From Halorussus aquaticus (GTDB lineage: Archaea > Halobacteriota > Halobacteria > Halobacteriales > Haladaptataceae), in contig NZ_CP100400.1 in NCBI RefSeq assembly GCF_024218795.1, positions 2,480,001 to 2,544,000 of the forward strand: a DNA stretch of 64,000 bases, written 5' to 3'. Every line of letters starts with the position of its first letter. Position 1 is the first letter of the stretch. Positions 17,358-26,769 of the stretch are shown piece after piece. Both the position numbers and the translations under genes were made by a program. Under the pieces are notes generated by a model. The model was not told the origin of the DNA. It saw only the letters and a program-made list of their open reading frames with translations, and did no database searches.

Positions 17358-20300
17358 TTAGCTCCGCCGGAGGGCGACGAGTGCGGCCGCGAGGAGCGCG
17401 ACCAGCGAGACGCCGACGCCGAATCCGGGGATGCTCGACGAGTTGTCGGTCGTCTCGGACTCGGTGGTGGTCTCCGCGTCGGAACCGCCGGTCGTCTGCG
17501 TCTCGACGCTCTTCACGGTGACTTCGGCGCTCTCGTCGCCGACGCCGACTTCGTAGACGCCCGCGGCGTCGAACGTGTGCGAGAAGGTGACGTCCGTCGC
17601 GCCCTCCGCCTCGACCGAGACGGTCTTGGTCGCGACGACGTCGCCGCCCACGGTCAGTTCGACGCGGTGAGTGCCGTCGGCGCGACCCGCGTTCTCGACG
17701 GTCGCACTCACGCTGACGGAGTCGCCGGGTTCGACTCGCTGGCTCTCCACCGAGACGTCCGCGACGCTCGTGACGGGTTGGCCGACGCCGACCGCGTAGG
17801 TGCCGTCGGAGACGTTCGCGCGGAACTCGTAGGCGTCCGCCGTCGCGTTACGCTGCACCGTCTCGACCGTTGCCCACGTTCCGTTCGCGTAGCGGAACAG
17901 GCTCACCGCGCCCGGTCCCGCACCGGTCGCGTTCAGTCGGGCCTTCGAGACGGTGAACGTGACCTGCTCGGCGCCGCTGACGTTCACGTACGAGAGCGCG
18001 GCGAAGCCAGCGTCCTCGACGGTCGGCGCGGCGATGCCCTCGGGCGCGGAGTCCGTCACGCGGACCGCGGGGTCGGCGTTCGCTCCGCTCGACGAGACGA
18101 CGACCGTGCCGACGCGGCCGTCAGCGTCCCGCAGGGGTGCGGAGACGGTACCGTCGGACTGGTCGTTCGAGTCGTCGGGGTCGGCCGGTCCGATGCCGCC
18201 GGTTCTGCTGCCGGTGTTGTCGCCGCCGTCGTAGCCGCCCTGCCCGTCGTTACCGTCGTTACCGTCGTCAGAACCGTCGTTACCGTCGTCAGAACCGTCG
18301 TTGCCGTCGTCCGCGGCGGTGACGGTGACCGTCTCGGTCACGACGTTCTCGGCACCGGCGCGCGTCCGCAGGACCAACTCGACCGTGTGCTGGCCGGGGT
18401 CGTCGAAAGAGGTGGTCCACGTCGTCGCTCGCTCCGGACCGGACTTCCACGCGAAGTGCCGGAGGTCCTCGAACTGCTGGGTGGGGTCCGTCGCGGTGAA
18501 GGTGACGTTCTCGCCCACCGAGACCGTCTCTGCGGAGGCGCTGACGGTCGCGTTAGGCACGACCTTCTCGACGGTGTAGGTCACCGTGGCGGTGTCGGTC
18601 TGACCGCTGGTGTCCTCGACTATCACGGTCGCCTGATACGTGCCGGGTCCGTCGAGGTGCATGTACGGCTTGAACGAGGTCGTGTTGTCGTCGTACCACT
18701 CGACCTCGCCGTCGCCGTCGATGTCCCAGCGGTACGACTCGATGCCTTCGTCGTCGGTCGACGCCGAGGCGTCGAGCGGGTAGAACAGCAGGCTCATCTT
18801 CCCCGAATCGGGGGCCGAGAGCCGTGCCGTCGGCGGGTCGTCCGTGGACCGCTCGCGGACGACCACGCTCTCGGTCGCGGTGTCGGACTGCCCCGACTCG
18901 TCCACGACCGTCACGGTGACGTGGTACGTTCTCGCGGCGGAGAACGCGTGGTCCACCGTCGCGTCGTCGGTGGTCCGGTCGGTCGTCCCGTCGCCGTCGA
19001 AGTCCCACTCGTAGGCGGTCACGGTACCGTCGTCCGACGATTCAGATGCGTCGAAGCTGACGGTCTCGCCGGTCGCGACCGAGGTCGGGTCGGCGGTCAG
19101 CCTCGCGGTCGGCGGCATCTCGCCGTCCGCTATCTGGTCCGGCGTGGGACTCGTCGCGGTCTGGGTACCGAGACCGAAGTTCGAGAAGTCGGTCTCCCAG
19201 ACGAGTTTCGAGTCGTTGTTCGCCGGGTTCCACGTCGCGGTGAACGTGTGGCGGCCGGACTCGAATTCGACCGGCGGTTCGGTAGCGGTGTTTCCGGCGG
19301 CGAACTCGCTACCGGTGGCTAGCACCGTTTCGTTGTTCGGGTTCACGTAGCCGAACGTGACTTTGTACGTTCCGTCGTCGACCTTCGTCGCGTTCTCGAC
19401 GAACGTGTTCGGACGGTCGGGACGGACCGCGTCGTACTGGGCCTCGAAGTCGGGGTTCTCCTTCGTCACCTCTGGAGTGCCCGACATGTCGCCCTCGTAG
19501 AGCGCCACGTCGATGACGACGGGACCCCAGTGGCCCTCGTCGGGGACGCGGAAGACCTTCGACCCGTTGACCGAACCGAGATCGTAGTTCGAGTCGGCGG
19601 GTCCGTCGGACATGTAGTACGCCGAGTTGACCCACACGGTCCCGTAGTCGCCGTTGACCCGGAACGCGGTCGCGTTGACGAACTCGACGGGGTCGGGCAC
19701 CGTTACCGTCTTCGTCGCCGTGTCGGTGTTGCCGTCGGCGTCTTCGACCGTCAGCACGACGGTGTGTTTGCCGCTCTGGGCGAACTGGTACTCGACCTGT
19801 TCGCCGTGCTTCGTCTCGCTACCGTCGAACGTCCACGTATAGTTGACGACGCCGCTATCGTCGGTCGAGTTGCCGGCGTCGAAGGTCGCCGTGACGTTCA
19901 CGGACGCCGAGTCGGGGCCGCTGATGGCGGCCGTCGGCGCGGTGTCGTCACCGCCGTCGCTGCCGTTCAGTTCGCCAGCGGTCTTCGTCTGCGCGCTCAC
20001 GTCGCTCTGGTCGAAGTTGCTCCGGTTGAGCGTCCACACCGCGCGCTCGCCGTCGCTGTCGGGCGTCCACGTCACCGTGAACGTGTGGTCGCCCGGCGCG
20101 ACCTCTTCGGGCGCGTCGCCGGAGACGTTCCCCGAGAGCGTGCTGTCGTCCATGAACAGCGCCTCGTCGTTCGGGTTGCGGTAGCCGAACGTGACCTCGT
20201 ACGTCCCGTTATCGACCGCCGCGACGTTCTCGACCGAGACGTTCACGGGCTTCGGTTCGATGAGTTCGGCGTAGTAGTCGAGACGCGGGTTCTCCTTCCG

Positions 20301-22115
20301 GAGTTCGGTCTCGGCGTCGTCGAAGTCCTTGTCCGCGGTGGCGACGTTTATCATCGACCCGTTGACGCCCGACTCGTCCGCGGTGATGACGGTCGTCCCG
20401 GAGACGTCGTCCTCGTAGACCTGCGACTGGCCGTAGCCGGACGGTCCGTAGAATCCGACGGAGATGCCGACCCGCTCGAAGGTGCCGTTCACCCTGATGG
20501 CCGAACCGTTGATGTACGTGATGTCGCCGTCCACGGGACCGACGATCGTCGAACCGTTCTGACCGGACGCGGCGTCGTCGCCGTCGGAGTCGGCGGCCTT
20601 GAGGAGCGTCGCGGTGTAGGTGCCGTTGGACGCGACGGTGACGTTGCCGTCGTAGAAGTCGGGGTCGCCGCCGTCGCTCACGTTGAAGTCGCCCTCCGTC
20701 AGCGTGGCGACTCGATTACCGCCTTCGTCGGTGACGCCGACCTCGATGTCGCTGATGGACGGGGACCCCCAGAAGTAGACGCGGACCGTCTTCTGCTCGG
20801 GGTTCGTCACCTCGAAGTCCGACACGGTCGGCGAGGTGTCGCCGCCGTCGTCGGACTTCACCGCCTCTATCGTGAACTCGTGGGAGTCGGTCTCGCTGTC
20901 GGACTCGGTCCACGTGACCGTCACGTTGTGTTCGCCCGCTTCGGCGTAACTGTGGTTGACGGTGCTACCGGTCTTGGTCGTGGAACCGAACTCCCACGTG
21001 TAGCCCTCGACCTTGCTCTCGTCGGACGCGTTGGCCGAAACCTCGAACGTCTCGCCGACGTCGACCGTCTTCGGATGGGTCACGGTCACGACCGGGCCGC
21101 CGGAGTCGGCCTCCTTGACCCGAACCGTGACGTTCGCGGAGTCGGTGTTCCCCGCGCCGTCCTCGACCGTCACCGAGGCGGTGTGGTTCCCGGTGGTCGC
21201 GTACGTGTGAGTCACCGTCGCGTTCTCGGTGGTGTTATCGACCGTGCCGTCGCCGTCGAAGTCCCAGCGGTACTCGGCGATGCCGGACCCGCCGTCGTCG
21301 GTGGAGTCGCTCGCGTCGAGCGTGACCGCTTCGTCGTTGGCCACCGGGTTCGGCGACGCCGAGAGCGCGGCGTCCGGGTCCGCGGTGTCGGGGCAACTCC
21401 CCTTCTCAATCGTCAGGTTCTGCTGCATGTCGAGCGAGACGTTCTCGCCGCCAGCGTCGAGGAGTCGCCACGCGTCTGTGCGGTTAGCGCTGTCGTTGGC
21501 GTAGTCCCACGTGTCCCAGTGGTCGGCCTCCTCGTTGAACTGCGGGTCGATGGTGACGCCGTCGTCGCCGATGCCGCTGAAGGCACCGCCGTCGGTCCGG
21601 TGAGACGCCCACATCCAGTCGATCTCGTGGGTCGGTCCGTCGGTGTCCCAGTTGTCGTCCTGCGGGTCGCCTTGCTTGTCGGTGTAGTTGTCGTCGCGGA
21701 CCTCCCACGTCGCGCCGCTCATGTTCGAGAGCGTGAACGTGATGGTGCTGGCGTTCGGCCCGTTCTGCTCGTTCTGGTCGAGTTTGTCGTGGAGGAGTAC
21801 CACGCTGTAGCCGTCGGACCCGTGGTAGAAGAACAGGTTACTCACCTGGTTCTTCTGGAGGGCCTTCGTCCCGTGCGAGGAGTACGTGTACACGGACGGG
21901 TCGGTGTTGTTCGGTTTTCGGTAGTCGTAGAACTCCTCGACGGTCTTGTCGCCGTTGCCGTAGGCCGCGACGTCGTAACACTGCCCTGCCTGCATGACGT
22001 GGAACGACGTCTGCGAGGTGGCCGTCGTCGCGGATGCCGCCCCGACGCCGACCGTCGAGAACGACGACACGACCAGCAGGAGGGTCAGCAGGACGCTGCG
22101 AGCGCGTTCGCTCAC
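17358..22115 (-). CDS. Giant PKD-repeat surface protein with PGF-CTERM anchor
   Basis: This 1585-aa protein starts at GTG 22115 with a signal peptide. Residues ~32-245 form the N-terminal domain shared with the 1090-aa neighbour (QCYDVAAYG, FYDYRK, TYSSHG, IDWMWASHRTDGG). Next come two PKD-like repeats and a ~170-aa module present in two diverged copies (20010-20525 and 19174-19686) separated by another PKD repeat. Three more PKD-type repeats (WDFDGDG, WDIDGDG) and an NDGSDDG-repeat linker follow. Last are a PGF-pre-PGF-type domain, a CARDB-like domain and an exact PGF-CTERM tail (SSIPGFGVGVSLVALLAAAL, then LRRS). It should be exported, processed by archaeosortase and held on the cell surface. 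The binding partner is unknown. Confidence 0.92.
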   Translation of the reverse strand: MSERARSVLLTLLLVVSSFSTVGVGAASATTATSQTSFHVMQAGQCYDVAAYGNGDKTVEEFYDYRKPNNTDPSVYTYSSHGTKALQKNQVSNLFFYHGSDGYSVVLLHDKLDQNEQNGPNASTITFTLSNMSGATWEVRDDNYTDKQGDPQDDNWDTDGPTHEIDWMWASHRTDGGAFSGIGDDGVTIDPQFNEEADHWDTWDYANDSANRTDAWRLLDAGGENVSLDMQQNLTIEKGSCPDTADPDAALSASPNPVANDEAVTLDASDSTDDGGSGIAEYRWDFDGDGTVDNTTENATVTHTYATTGNHTASVTVEDGAGNTDSANVTVRVKEADSGGPVVTVTHPKTVDVGETFEVSANASDESKVEGYTWEFGSTTKTGSTVNHSYAEAGEHNVTVTWTESDSETDSHEFTIEAVKSDDGGDTSPTVSDFEVTNPEQKTVRVYFWGSPSISDIEVGVTDEGGNRVATLTEGDFNVSDGGDPDFYDGNVTVASNGTYTATLLKAADSDGDDAASGQNGSTIVGPVDGDITYINGSAIRVNGTFERVGISVGFYGPSGYGQSQVYEDDVSGTTVITADESGVNGSMINVATADKDFDDAETELRKENPRLDYYAELIEPKPVNVSVENVAAVDNGTYEVTFGYRNPNDEALFMDDSTLSGNVSGDAPEEVAPGDHTFTVTWTPDSDGERAVWTLNRSNFDQSDVSAQTKTAGELNGSDGGDDTAPTAAISGPDSASVNVTATFDAGNSTDDSGVVNYTWTFDGSETKHGEQVEYQFAQSGKHTVVLTVEDADGNTDTATKTVTVPDPVEFVNATAFRVNGDYGTVWVNSAYYMSDGPADSNYDLGSVNGSKVFRVPDEGHWGPVVIDVALYEGDMSGTPEVTKENPDFEAQYDAVRPDRPNTFVENATKVDDGTYKVTFGYVNPNNETVLATGSEFAAGNTATEPPVEFESGRHTFTATWNPANNDSKLVWETDFSNFGLGTQTATSPTPDQIADGEMPPTARLTADPTSVATGETVSFDASESSDDGTVTAYEWDFDGDGTTDRTTDDATVDHAFSAARTYHVTVTVVDESGQSDTATESVVVRERSTDDPPTARLSAPDSGKMSLLFYPLDASASTDDEGIESYRWDIDGDGEVEWYDDNTTSFKPYMHLDGPGTYQATVIVEDTSGQTDTATVTYTVEKVVPNATVSASAETVSVGENVTFTATDPTQQFEDLRHFAWKSGPERATTWTTSFDDPGQHTVELVLRTRAGAENVVTETVTVTAADDGNDGSDDGNDGSDDGNDGNDGQGGYDGGDNTGSRTGGIGPADPDDSNDQSDGTVSAPLRDADGRVGTVVVSSSGANADPAVRVTDSAPEGIAAPTVEDAGFAALSYVNVSGAEQVTFTVSKARLNATGAGPGAVSLFRYANGTWATVETVQRNATADAYEFRANVSDGTYAVGVGQPVTSVADVSVESQRVEPGDSVSVSATVENAGRADGTHRVELTVGGDVVATKTVSVEAEGATDVTFSHTFDAAGVYEVGVGDESAEVTVKSVETQTTGGSDAETTTESETTDNSSSIPGFGVGVSLVALLAAALVALRRS
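18241..18312 (-). repeat. Low-complexity tandem repeat encoding an Asn-Asp-Gly-Ser linker
   Basis: A 21-nt unit (TTACCGTCGTCAGAACCGTCG on the plus strand) is repeated at 18259-18300 with partial copies on both sides. In the protein it gives repeated NDGSDDG and acts as an acidic flexible linker before the C-terminal domains. Slippage could change its length between strains. Confidence 0.75.
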
Positions 22116-22503
22116 GACGACTCACCTCTCGGGCGTCGGTCGCTCTCGTTTATCCGACACGTTTCGGTTGGCTTATCTATGCTAGCGTGAGCGTATCGCC
22201 ACGGCGGCGGCGTTTCGTGGCGTCTTCTTCTGGATTTCGAATCGGGCATTCGTGGAGATTTTCGGAGGTAGTTTCGGGTTTCCGGTGCGTTCTGACCATC
22301 GTAACCGCGAAGTCGTTCGTCAGCGCATCGTTACCCCAACGTTTCAACCAGAATGACCCTTTGTTATCCTTCAGCTGTAGATACGGAAGTGAGTGCCTGA
22401 GGATGCAGAAATCGAGGTCTACCCGGAAACAGTAATTCGTCTGGTCGGGTCTACTCTCCGGTTAACACCGCCTGTACGTCCCGGCCGACCCGATAAACAG
22501 CCC
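22116..22503. other. Intergenic region upstream of the giant surface protein
   Basis: These 388 nt lie between the GTG start of the surface protein and the stop of the EamA gene, both on the minus strand, and are less GC-rich than the genes. No convincing gene or strong stem was found. Confidence 0.35.
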
Positions 22504-23418
22504 CTACGCTCCGCTCGGCCGTCCGCGCGCGGTGACGTAGATGCCGGTGAGGACGATTGCACCACCGGCAACGGTGAACACGTCGGGTGCTTCGCCGAGG
22601 AGGACGAGCGCGAGCAGGGTCGAACCGACGGGTTCCCCGAGTAGGGTGACGCTGACGACGCTCGACTCGACGTACTTCAGTGTCCAGTTGATGACCGTGT
22701 GGCCGAAGATGCCCGGGCCGACGGCCATGCCGAGAAACAGCAACCACTCCTCGGGCGGATACGCGGTCGGCGCGACGGTGGCCCCCTCGGCCAGCGCGAC
22801 CACCAGCAGCACGACCGCACAGACCGAATAGACCACGGTGACGTACGGAACGAGCGCGACGCGCTGTCGGAGCGACCGCCCCGCGAGCACGTACCCGGCG
22901 GCCATGACCGCGCCGACGAGCGCCAGCGCGTCGCCGTAGAGAGGGCGTGCCCCGGCGAGCGCGGCCCCCGACAGCAGGCCGCCCAGCGACATGAACGCCA
23001 CGCCCACCACGGAGAGGAGGATGCCGCCGACCATCCGGCGGTTGATGGTCTCGTCGAGCAGGAGCGCCGCGCCCAACGCGACGAACAGCGGTTGGGACTG
23101 GACGAGGGTCACGCTGGCGGCGACGGTGGTCCACTCCAGGCTCTCGAACCACGCCGCGAAGTGGGCCGCGAGCGCCACGCCGGTCACGACGGCGACGAGT
23201 CCGTCTCTGACCGACAGCGCGCGGAGGTCGTCGCGGTACTGGGCGACGGTTAACGGCGCGAGCAGGAGCGTGGTGAACACCACCCGGTAGAGCGCCTTGA
23301 CGACGCTGGGCGCGTCGCTGAACCGGACGAGGATGGCGCTGGTGCTAATCGCGACCACGGAGACCGCGAGCGCGGCCATCGGAGGCGTTCGCTCTTCGAG
23401 CGTCGCCAACCACGTCAT
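22504..23418 (-). CDS. EamA/DMT family transporter
   Basis: This 304-aa protein has ten hydrophobic helices arranged as two EamA repeats. The first runs from residue ~15 and the second starts near ARPLYGDALALVGAVMAAGY. Repeat features include the Pro- and Gly-rich helix ends (SDAPSVVKALYRVVFTT, LGEPVGSTLLALVLLGE). DMT-superfamily exporters move amino acids, nucleobases or drugs out through the cytoplasmic membrane, and the substrate cannot be predicted here. It is divergent from a second EamA gene with 68 nt between them, so the pair may share a regulatory region. The two proteins are too different to be a recent duplication. Confidence 0.88.
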   Translation of the reverse strand: MTWLATLEERTPPMAALAVSVVAISTSAILVRFSDAPSVVKALYRVVFTTLLLAPLTVAQYRDDLRALSVRDGLVAVVTGVALAAHFAAWFESLEWTTVAASVTLVQSQPLFVALGAALLLDETINRRMVGGILLSVVGVAFMSLGGLLSGAALAGARPLYGDALALVGAVMAAGYVLAGRSLRQRVALVPYVTVVYSVCAVVLLVVALAEGATVAPTAYPPEEWLLFLGMAVGPGIFGHTVINWTLKYVESSVVSVTLLGEPVGSTLLALVLLGEAPDVFTVAGGAIVLTGIYVTARGRPSGA

Positions 23419-23486
23419 CGTGAGCGACGTTACGCGACGGACGCTTATGCGAATCGGTTTTGTGCCGGTGTCCCCGAAGCCACCGT

Positions 23487-24347
23487 ATGGACCGGGTCGG
23501 AACCGGGTTAGTGCTGGTCTCGGCGGGCGGATTCGCCACGCTCGGCGTCTTCGGCGAGTTAGCGGCGGCCGCGGGGCTGTCGATTCCGACCGTGTTGACC
23601 TTCCGCTTCCTGCTCGCGACGCTGGTGGTGTGGCTCCTGCTCGGCGCTCGCGGTGAACTTCGTCCGCTTCGGGGTCGGACGCTGGCGGTCGGCCTCCTGC
23701 TCGGCGGGGTCGGCTACGCGGCCATGAGCGGCCTGTTCTTCTGGGGACTGACGTTCATGACCGCCGGACTGGTCGGCATCGTCCTCTACACCTATCCGGT
23801 CTTCGTCGTCGGCGCGGCGGCGATTGGACTGGACGAGCCAGTGACTCGGCGGACGGTAACCGCGCTCGTCGCCGCCCTCGCGGGCGTGGCGCTCGTGACC
23901 GGGGCGGACCCCGCCGGGGCGGACCCGCGTGGCGTCGCGGTGGTCCTCGCGGCGGCGGTGGTGTACGCGGGCTACATCACCGCGAGTCGGTCGGCGCTGG
24001 CGACGGTGGACCCGCAGGTCCTCACGGCTCACGTCCTCCCAGCGGCCGCGATATCGTACCTCGCGGTCGGTACCGTGACCGGCCGCCTCGCGGTCCCGGC
24101 GACCGGGTACGAGTGGGCGCTGGTCGTCGCCATCGCCGTCGTCGCCACTGCGGTTCCCATCTTCGCGTTCTTCGCCGGACTCCGTCGAATCGGCGCGAGC
24201 GAGGCCAGTATCGTCAGTACTGCCGAGCCAGTGCTGACGCTGTTGCTCGGCGCGGCGGTGTTGGGCGAACCGATTACGCCAGCGACGGCCGTCGGAGGTG
24301 CGCTCGTCCTCGGTGGCGTTCTGCTGGTGCAGACCGGGTCGAAGTAA
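23487..24347 (+). CDS. EamA/DMT family transporter
   Basis: This 286-aa membrane protein has ten predicted helices in two EamA repeats (first GLVLVSAGGFATLGVFGELA, second from ADPRGVAVVLAAAVVYAGY). LYTYPVFVVGAAAIGLDEPV and TAEPVLTLLLGAAVLGEPIT are the usual late-helix motifs of the family. It probably exports a small metabolite, and the substrate is unknown. An upstream in-frame start at 23460 would add nine residues (MCRCPRSHR) unlike the family, so 23487 was chosen. It is divergent from the other EamA gene and followed by a stem-rich spacer. Confidence 0.88.
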   Translation: MDRVGTGLVLVSAGGFATLGVFGELAAAAGLSIPTVLTFRFLLATLVVWLLLGARGELRPLRGRTLAVGLLLGGVGYAAMSGLFFWGLTFMTAGLVGIVLYTYPVFVVGAAAIGLDEPVTRRTVTALVAALAGVALVTGADPAGADPRGVAVVLAAAVVYAGYITASRSALATVDPQVLTAHVLPAAAISYLAVGTVTGRLAVPATGYEWALVVAIAVVATAVPIFAFFAGLRRIGASEASIVSTAEPVLTLLLGAAVLGEPITPATAVGGALVLGGVLLVQTGSK

Positions 24348-24662
24348 CGACTCTCGGCGCACGATTGCTCAGCCCTCTCGGGGTAGTCGGACTGGCGGTC
24401 GCAGGGTAGGGCGGCTTCGCCGCCACCGCGAGGCGGTGACACCGCCGAGCGACGGTGCTGACTGACTCGCCAGCTATCTGCCTGCGACCGCGCGAAGCGT
24501 CCGGTCGGAGTTGGTCGCGGCTTCGCATTTCAACCCTCGTACTGCTTCGGCGCGTCGTCGCGTCGTCCGCGGCACTCGGACTCACCGCCGAGGGCGAGAA
24601 CGCGCGTCGAGAGACACCGAACCGTCCGAACGAGTTAAATCACACTCACGCATACCGGGGTT
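24348..24662. other. Stem-rich intergenic region
   Basis: These 315 nt hold the structured element at 24395-24491 and the promoter of the histidine kinase. GTTAAATC (24634-24641) is a TATA-like box ~25 nt before ATG 24663. No gene was found. Confidence 0.4.
24395..24491. repeat. Structured intergenic element (multi-branched inverted repeats)
   Basis: GCGGTCGCAGG (24395-24405) pairs perfectly with CCTGCGACCGC (24481-24491). Inside lie GGCGGC-TTC-GCCGCC (24410-24424) and GGCGGT-GAC-ACCGCC (24432-24446), which give a closed stem with hairpin branches. It may be a 3'-end structure of the transporter mRNA, a small RNA or a REP-like element. Confidence 0.45.
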
Positions 24663-25778
24663 ATGGCATGGGGAAGTTCGCGTTCGGTGCTGGGGGGCAA
24701 CCGGACCATCTCGACTCTCGGGGCTCTGTACGTCGTGATAGCGACGGCTCGTGCGCTCTTCGTCCTGACTCGACCCGCGTCGCTTCTCACCGCTCTCGTC
24801 GACTTCGCACTCGTCGGCGTCCCCGGTCTCGTCCTGCTCTTCGGCGGCTATCGGCTACCGGAGACCGACATCGACCCGGACACGTATCTGCGTATCTTCG
24901 GGTGGTGTCTCGCCGGGTTCGGTGGCGTCCTCGTTCTCATCGAACTGCTCATGCTCGAACCGGGCGTCGTCGTCGCGTACCCGCGCTGGTCGCTCACGTT
25001 CGTCACCGCGCTCGGGAGCGCCGGTGGCTTCCTCGTCGGTGTCTACGACGCTCGCGCGCTGACTCGCAAGCGCCGACTCGAGGAACAGCGCCAGCAACTC
25101 CAGCGACAGCGACAAGCGCTCCAGAAGCGGAGCGACCAACTCCGGCGCCAGAACGAGCGCCTCGACAACTTCGCGAACCTCCTCGCACACGAACTCCGCA
25201 GTCCGCTGGCAGTCGCTCAGATATACCTGAAACAGACCGCCGACGGCGACCGAAACGCCGCCGAGGAGGTCGAGACGGCGCTCACCCGCATCGAGGAGAT
25301 GGTGGAAGTCATCCTCGTCATCGCCCGAGAGTCGGACGCGGATATCGACCGTGAGTCGGTGGCGCTCGCGGAAGTGGCCGAGGGGGCGTAGACCGCCCAC
25401 GACGTTCCGAACGCGGACCTCGTGGTCGAGAGCGACCGCACCATATTGGTGAACCGTATCCACTTCCGGCACCTCCTCGAGAACCTGTTCACGAACGCGG
25501 TCGAACACGCCGACGGGTGCGTCACCGTTCGCGTCGGGGGACTTCCCTCGGGGTTCTACGTCGAGGACGACGGACCCGGGATTCCCGAGGCCGAGCGCGA
25601 GCAGGTGTTCGAAGCGGGGTACACCACGGACGGTATCGGCTTCGGTCTGGTGTTCGTCGCCGAACTCGCCGACACGTACGGGTGGGAGTACGCGATTACG
25701 GACGGCCCGGACGGCGGCGCGCGGTTCGAGTTCACCGGCGTGGACCTCGTCTCGGCGACGGAAGGCCAGCGACACTGA
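24663..25778 (+). pseudogene. Sensor histidine kinase interrupted by an in-frame TAG codon
   Basis: Codons 1-242 encode about four transmembrane helices (~15-135), a coiled coil (~145-172) and a HisKA domain (LLAHELRSPLAVAQIYL, phosphorylated His ~176). Codon 243 (25389-25391) is TAG. The same frame then goes on without shift to 25778 through a full HATPase_c domain: HFRHLLENLFTNAVEHA (N box), VEDDGPGIPEAER (G1) and TDGIGFGLVFVAELAD (G2). Homologous kinases commonly have Trp at this junction, so a TGG-to-TAG change is the simplest reading. The first part alone would lack ATP binding. Either the gene is inactive, or the base is a sequencing error, or the stop is read through. Confidence 0.85.
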
Positions 25779-25788
25779 GACCGGTCGC

Positions 25789-26769
25789 TCACACGTACCC
25801 CTCCTCGCGGAAGTAGGCCACCAGAATCAGCGTCACCGCGAGCATCCCGAGCATGACCGCGGGGTAGCCGTAGGTCCACCCGAGTTCCGGCATGTTGTAG
25901 GGGCCGTCGGCGAAGTTCATCCCGTAGACGCCGACCACGAAGGTCAGCGGGAGGACGATGGTCGCCACGACGGTCAGTTTCTTCATCACCTCGTTGGTCG
26001 ATAGCGAGAGGGTGTTGAGGTAGATGTCGCGGGCACCGTTGGCGAGGTCCCTGTACGTCTCGGTCAGGTCCACGAGTTGGACGAGGTGGTCGTACACGTC
26101 CCGGTAGTACTTCTCGGTGTCCTCCTGAATCTGGTCCGGGTCCCCCCGTGCGAGGTAGCCGATGGCCTCCCGCGAGGGCCACAGTAGTTTCCGGAACGAG
26201 AGCAGTTCCCGCCGGACGTTGTTGATGGTCTCCAGCGTCTCGAGGTCGGTCGAGGTCGTCACCTCGTTCTCGACGCGCTCTATCTGGTCCTCGATTTCGT
26301 CCAGCACGTCGAAGTAGGCGTCCGCGATGCCGTCGATGACGCGATAGGCGGTGAAGTCGGGACCGCGCCGCAGGATGCGGCCCTCCTCGCGCACGACCAT
26401 CTGCCAGACGCGCTCGACGGCGTCCACCGACTCCATCGACATCGTGACCAACCAGTCGTCGCCGACGAAGAACCCGACCGACCGCTGGCGAATCTCCTCC
26501 TCGAACGTGGTCTCGCCCCGACGGAGGGTAGCCGTCTTCAGCAGGACGAACACGTGGTCGTCGAACTCCTCGGTCTTCGGTCGGACGCCGTTGCGCACGT
26601 CCTCCACCGAGAGCGAGTGGACGTCGAACACCGACGCGACCTCAGTCATCTCCTCCGCCGTCGCGCCGGACGCGCGGACCCACGTGGTCCCGGCCGCGTC
26701 GCGGGCGTCCTGCAGGTCGGTGTAGGTCGTGGTTCCGTCGGACGTGTAGACGGTCGCCTCGACGGTCAC
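25789..26769 (-). CDS. corA: CorA-type magnesium/divalent cation channel
   Basis: This 326-aa protein begins at GTG 26769. A large cytoplasmic domain contains FDVHSLSVEDVRNGVRPKTEEF and a long helical part. Two C-terminal transmembrane helices surround the signature YGMNF (in VVGVYGMNFADG). The last helix ends in AYFREEGYV, the short cytoplasmic tail. CorA forms pentameric channels that take up Mg2+ (also Co2+ or Ni2+). The frame extends upstream to 26976, but that part is Arg-rich and overlaps a small membrane-protein ORF. The GTG overlaps that ORF's stop (GTGA), which supports this start and indicates translational coupling. Confidence 0.93.
   Translation of the reverse strand: MTVEATVYTSDGTTTYTDLQDARDAAGTTWVRASGATAEEMTEVASVFDVHSLSVEDVRNGVRPKTEEFDDHVFVLLKTATLRRGETTFEEEIRQRSVGFFVGDDWLVTMSMESVDAVERVWQMVVREEGRILRRGPDFTAYRVIDGIADAYFDVLDEIEDQIERVENEVTTSTDLETLETINNVRRELLSFRKLLWPSREAIGYLARGDPDQIQEDTEKYYRDVYDHLVQLVDLTETYRDLANGARDIYLNTLSLSTNEVMKKLTVVATIVLPLTFVVGVYGMNFADGPYNMPELGWTYGYPAVMLGMLAVTLILVAYFREEGYV

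Noticed and set aside
19530-22190. 886-codon frame opposite the 1585-aa surface protein
   Set aside because: Same artefact; the minus strand carries the recognisable domains and signal peptide.
25389-25391. TAG as pyrrolysine in the histidine kinase
   Set aside because: Pyrrolysine is known mainly from methylamine-using methanogens and a few others; no pyl gene or methyltransferase is in this window, and the site matches a usual Trp codon.
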